Source: Skeletonema tropicum (taxonomy: Eukaryota; Bacillariophyta; Thalassiosirophyceae; Thalassiosirales; Thalassiosiraceae). Taken from it: a stretch of 64,000 bases of DNA. Position numbers and translations under genes: made by a program. The notes below the pieces were generated by a model. It saw nothing but the letters and a program-made list of their open reading frames with translations, searched no databases and was not told the origin of the DNA. Below, piece after piece: positions 60,371 through 64,000 of the stretch. The stretch lies in the NCBI GenBank assembly GCA_037178625.1, contig CM074127.1:1736001-1800000 (forward strand), given 5' to 3'. The first letter of the stretch is position 1; every line of letters begins with the position of its first letter.

Positions 60371-61095
60371 ACAAAAAAGTGTGTGAGATACCTCCTTATC
60401 TGGCTTGATTATTAACGAAATGAAGTTGGTGGCGATACGTCAAATTCACGTGATTTTGAGCTCTTGCAAGTGAAACAATCACCTCAAATCTCGTACTGTT
60501 GTATGATACATCAACGCTTTGATGCTTTGTGCTGATACCATAGTGTAAGAGAGACATAAATGCATATTATTTGTCAAGGAAGTTGGCACAAAGTTGTCTT
60601 CCATCCGCCAGCTAAGACGTGGTCATGAGCAAGCCCTTCAATCAAATAGACCAGTGCAGAACAACAAGGTATCGCTACTGTCATCATGATGCATAGGCAC
60701 TAATAGACATCTCAATCTACCTCAATCACCACTTTCAAACACAAGGAAGAGTGTTTTCAGATAAGTATTTTCCCAGCCCAGTTTCTCTTTACTGCAAGCT
60801 GCGACAGTTGAATACCTCACACGATGCAAAGCGGTACTAAGCATAACGCATCAACAGAACAAAAAATCCTTCGCTTTGCGCTTTGATTCTGGAATTCTGT
60901 GAGTAATCTGTAAAGGAGATCTGGCTCAAATCAATCACCAGCAGTTGCATGCAGTTGGCGTTGCAGTTGGCTGGGAAGAAGAAGCCTCTCCTGATATTCA
61001 CGTTGCAGTTGCCTTACATCTTATTTGTGTCCACTAAGTACGTCTTCTAGTACGTCTTCCGACTTATTTGATTTCACCAACAAAACACAGACATC
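60371..61095. other. Intergenic, no gene seen
   Basis: 725 bp upstream of the PH-domain gene. It holds its promoter, with a duplicated GTACGTCTTC / GTACGTCTTCC motif near 61040-61060. No coding frame. Confidence 0.5.
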
Positions 61096-63501
61096 ATGGT
61101 GTCCGAAGATATCGTCATGCAGGGCATGATGATGAAGAAAAAGTCAAAAGCTGGCCTCCTTGGAAGTAAGTGGGTGATGCGATATTTTATTCTTCACCAA
61201 GGTGGAAAATTAGTGTATTATCATGAGAAACCAGCGGCAGGTAACAAGAAGAAGAGTGAAGTCCTGTGCAATAACGTCGGGGAGTGCACGATAGATGTTG
61301 TGAAGGCGTCAGATCTCGCAGGCAGAATGGACTCGGTTGCAAATAGTTTCTATATTACAGGGAAGGGGCGGAGTAAGCGGACATTGCTTGTGACTAATGG
61401 GCCGAAGGATTTTAAGCAATGGATGAAGGCCTTCAATAACATGAAAGCAGAAATGTTAAATGGCGTTGGCTCTGGTGTCGATGATACTCCTAATAAAAAT
61501 GATAGTCCTAAGAGAGATGAAGAGAATAAAAGAGATGAAGAGAATGATAAAAGGGATAAGGAGGTTGTCCCTCTTCAGATTTCCTTCACGTCGAATGAAA
61601 ATAACACACCGCAAGTTGCTTCTCATGATGGTAAACCGCCAGTTGCGTCGCAAAACAGTGTGCGCTTTGCGGCGGACGTAGATATTACCAGGGAATCGAA
61701 GGACGATCAAGATACAAAATCAGTCACGTTCAGTTTTCAAGATGCAGAAGCTATTCGCGAGGCTGTTGCGGGTGATGAAAAATCGGTTACCTTTAGTGAT
61801 AGGTCTGTTACCTTTAGTGATCGCGATGACGTCATTTCGGGGGATAGATCGGTTACATTCAGTGATTATGATGATGAAATCATTCTAAATGCTGTCACAG
61901 GTGACGATAGAGATGACGTAATTTCAGGAGATAGATCGGTTACGTTTAGTGACTGTGATAATGAAATCATTCTAGTAGATGCTTGTACAGGTGATGACAG
62001 ATCAGTTACCTTTAGTGATCGAGACGACATTATTTCAAGAGGATCGGTTACATTCAGTGATTGTGATGATCAAATTATTCTCGGTGCTGGTATACCTGGT
62101 CATGAGATTGTTACAAATGGGGTTAGCTGGAAGGATGAAGTAATAGACATCAGCGCTGTCCAAGAAGCAGACAAAAAAGAAGCGAAGGAGGCAGCTCCCA
62201 CTGAGTTAAATGAGAAAGACAAAGAGGTAATCGCCGCGAACAAAGCAAGTGCAACGCAGGTTAAAGAACAGGAAAGGGGAGATGGAGATGCTGATAAGAT
62301 GAAAGTTTTTGCATATGGTGATTTTTACGATGAGATGATCGACGCGTTGGTTGAGGACAGAGCGTTGTTTGGTATCATAACTACATCAGTCGAAGAGTTA
62401 TTGGATGATGAAGCTTACGTGAGAACTGAATCGAATCATCAACATTCGGAACTCGCACCCATATCGATACAATACGTTGGTCCCAACGCCAACTCCAATG
62501 AGGTGGACAATTACAAAAATCGTTTGCATGAAATCGAATCATTCTGTGAGAGGTTTTGCAGCGATGACAAACTCATTCCTGTTGTTTACAGTGACAAGAA
62601 CAATACAAGAAATCGTATTCTCACTCTTTTGGGACAAACTCATCAAGACGAAGTTGATCCAGTCATGACGCCAGTTTCTCCGAGCAGAGTGTCGCAAAAA
62701 GCAGCAGAAGTACGAACGATGAGAGTTTCAGATACTGGTGGCTTGACTGCATACAAGCATGCTTTGAACGTGCAAGGCGCTGATGGTGTCCCCGATGGAG
62801 ATGCCCTTCTTAAAATTGTGCGTGAACCTATGGGCACCCCTTACAATTGGGTTCTCTTCAAACCTTCCATGGATGAGCTCATTATTGAAGATGGTGGGTC
62901 TGGCGGCATTATGGAACTTGCAAATGTTGTACATCGCGACTACAATGATCGAGTTCTATTTGGATTGGCTCGTCTGTCATTCGCTGGTGAATTGGGTTTA
63001 CGCCATTTCTACTGTGCACTCGAGTGGAAAGGAGAGAATGTTTCGGGGGTAAAGACTTTAAAGAGTTACAATGATTCACTCGCTCCCATGGCGGACCGGA
63101 TTGGGGATCGCACTTTCACTTTGTCGAACTCGTCGGCCACGGATCTTTCTCCACAAATCGTGGTTGACTTTGTAAAGAAATCATGCAACGTGGAATTTAC
63201 TGTGCAGGCACTGGAGCATGCTCATGAAACGGAGCAAAAGGCAATCGAGGAGTATTGGGACAAACTGGAGGCTAAGGAGAAAGCAAAGCAGGATGCAATA
63301 AATGCAGAAAAGATGAAAAGAGAAGAAGAGGAAAGGGAAGCTCGTTTAAAGATAAGGACAAGCAAGCTGGCAGACACAAAAGATGTGCGAAAAGAGAGGA
63401 AAAACAAATGGTCGAAGCTGAATGCACCTGAGCTTCTTGAGGATTTAGGGAATCATCATTTATCTGGCTGGGTTTTATTGCAAGCTGACCTTGAGAAGTA
63501 G
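61096..63501 (+). CDS. PH-domain and ADF-H (coactosin-like) protein with SVTFSD repeats
   Basis: Single exon, 801 aa. A PH domain occupies about residues 6-118 (MKKKSKAGLLGSKWVMRYFILH ... FKQWMKAFNNM). Between about 215 and 335 the motif SVTFSD(R/Y/C)DD recurs six to seven times, each followed by an I-I/V-I-S stretch. An ADF-H fold at about 545-705 reads GTPYNWVLFKPS, RVLFGLARLSF and FYCALEWKGENVSG, as in coactosin/Abp1. A charged coiled coil (about 715-775) and a short tail end the protein. Likely an actin-binding, phosphoinositide-directed adaptor. Confidence 0.85.
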   Translation: MVSEDIVMQGMMMKKKSKAGLLGSKWVMRYFILHQGGKLVYYHEKPAAGNKKKSEVLCNNVGECTIDVVKASDLAGRMDSVANSFYITGKGRSKRTLLVTNGPKDFKQWMKAFNNMKAEMLNGVGSGVDDTPNKNDSPKRDEENKRDEENDKRDKEVVPLQISFTSNENNTPQVASHDGKPPVASQNSVRFAADVDITRESKDDQDTKSVTFSFQDAEAIREAVAGDEKSVTFSDRSVTFSDRDDVISGDRSVTFSDYDDEIILNAVTGDDRDDVISGDRSVTFSDCDNEIILVDACTGDDRSVTFSDRDDIISRGSVTFSDCDDQIILGAGIPGHEIVTNGVSWKDEVIDISAVQEADKKEAKEAAPTELNEKDKEVIAANKASATQVKEQERGDGDADKMKVFAYGDFYDEMIDALVEDRALFGIITTSVEELLDDEAYVRTESNHQHSELAPISIQYVGPNANSNEVDNYKNRLHEIESFCERFCSDDKLIPVVYSDKNNTRNRILTLLGQTHQDEVDPVMTPVSPSRVSQKAAEVRTMRVSDTGGLTAYKHALNVQGADGVPDGDALLKIVREPMGTPYNWVLFKPSMDELIIEDGGSGGIMELANVVHRDYNDRVLFGLARLSFAGELGLRHFYCALEWKGENVSGVKTLKSYNDSLAPMADRIGDRTFTLSNSSATDLSPQIVVDFVKKSCNVEFTVQALEHAHETEQKAIEEYWDKLEAKEKAKQDAINAEKMKREEEEREARLKIRTSKLADTKDVRKERKNKWSKLNAPELLEDLGNHHLSGWVLLQADLEK

Positions 63502-63969
63502 TAGTTAAAGAGGATGCGAACGTGCGGCTGCGCAAGAGTGAACGCAGCTCAGGTGTGAAGCTTAAAATACTTAGTTGCTGTCCATTCTGTTTGCAGATAC
63601 TTGTCAGTCTCTGCTCACTCAGTTTCTTCGGTAATATTATAAGTATCTGCAGTCTGTTGGAAACCTTTCGTAGGCTGTGTGTAATGGAAGCAGGGGTATC
63701 ACATAAGCTTCTTGCGTGTGCAGACAGTACAATACAGGGCGACAGTATTGTATTGTACTTATCTTAGAGAAGTAACAGGTGAGCTGTTACATAGAAGCAA
63801 GGCGTCTGCCCCCCATCCGTCCGGAAGCCCCCTTTTTTGAAGGAGAACACGCACGAACCTCCGCCACCACCAAAAAAACAGCACCAACAAGCGCTGAAAA
63901 TACCGAATCTGTGCGTATCTCATGTTGTTCTCATAAACCATTCTGCTGCTCATACTATCGATCTGAACC
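63502..63969. other. Intergenic, no gene seen
   Basis: 468 bp downstream of the PH/ADF-H gene. It contains a short palindromic GACAGTATTGTATTGTAC region near 63740. No coding frame. Confidence 0.45.
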
Positions 63970-64000
63970 ATGGCATCCATCAGTGCCTCTACCACTCACA
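63970..64000 (+). CDS. Possible 5' start of a gene cut by the window edge
   Basis: ATG 63970 in good context (AACCATGG) opens a frame still open at the edge (MASISASTTH). Ten codons are too few to judge. Confidence 0.2.
   Translation, partial: MASISASTTH

Overview
The window is nuclear DNA of a photosynthetic stramenopile, most likely a centric diatom. Three lines of evidence support this. Genes are intron-poor, with single GT-AG introns of about 70-120 nt. Several products carry a signal peptide followed by the A|F transit motif of complex red-lineage plastids. One product is a Cdc48 with a bipartite N-terminus, as expected for the periplastidal SELMA machinery. There are no bacterial operons, CRISPR arrays or recognisable tRNA/rRNA genes. 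I cannot name the species.

Layout. 1-2000: tandem satellite of 184/188-bp units. 2689-5459: membrane-anchored zeta-toxin-fold kinase, then a secreted, possibly GPI-anchored protein. 6586-8084: non-coding element with 28-bp terminal inverted repeats (TIRs). 8274-12109: DEAH-type RNA helicase, tandem CCCH zinc fingers, BMT5-like Rossmann domain and amidoligase domain fused in one protein. 12372-20562: DUF4097/FAM185A-like protein, SPRY protein, plastid fibrillin. 20563-25704: Popeye-like cyclic-nucleotide-binding protein, a TIR element, ankyrin/C2H2 protein. 26371-31513: small 4-TM protein, WW-NELF-C/D, plastid TAB2. 31796-43627: a very long TPR/coiled-coil protein, THOC7, VPS18. 43675-48603: periplastidal-type CDC48 and a DUF4239 membrane protein. 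49177-54573: a TIR element, a type II sulfotransferase-like protein, LAS1. 54793-58078: MULE transposon with 91-bp TIRs and a 9-bp target duplication. 58341-63501: monoglyceride-lipase-like hydrolase, cystatin-like protein, PH/ADF-H repeat protein.

Two results stand out. First, the four-module helicase/CCCH/methyltransferase-like/amidoligase protein joins RNA remodelling to a predicted amide-bond-forming enzyme. Second, seven otherwise good genes need a +1 frame change (one base skipped) inside or next to a conserved domain. There are eight sites, every one +1, and several share TGAGAG or TGACTGGA around the site. This could be systematic sequence error or a real +1 recoding or editing process. 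The broken MULE transposase shows the opposite direction of shift, so the pattern is not simple decay.

Functionally the genes are mostly unrelated housekeeping genes: mRNA export, transcription pausing, rRNA processing, vacuolar tethering and plastid protein import, translation and lipid function. They are packed in convergent and divergent pairs, with mobile elements in the larger gaps.
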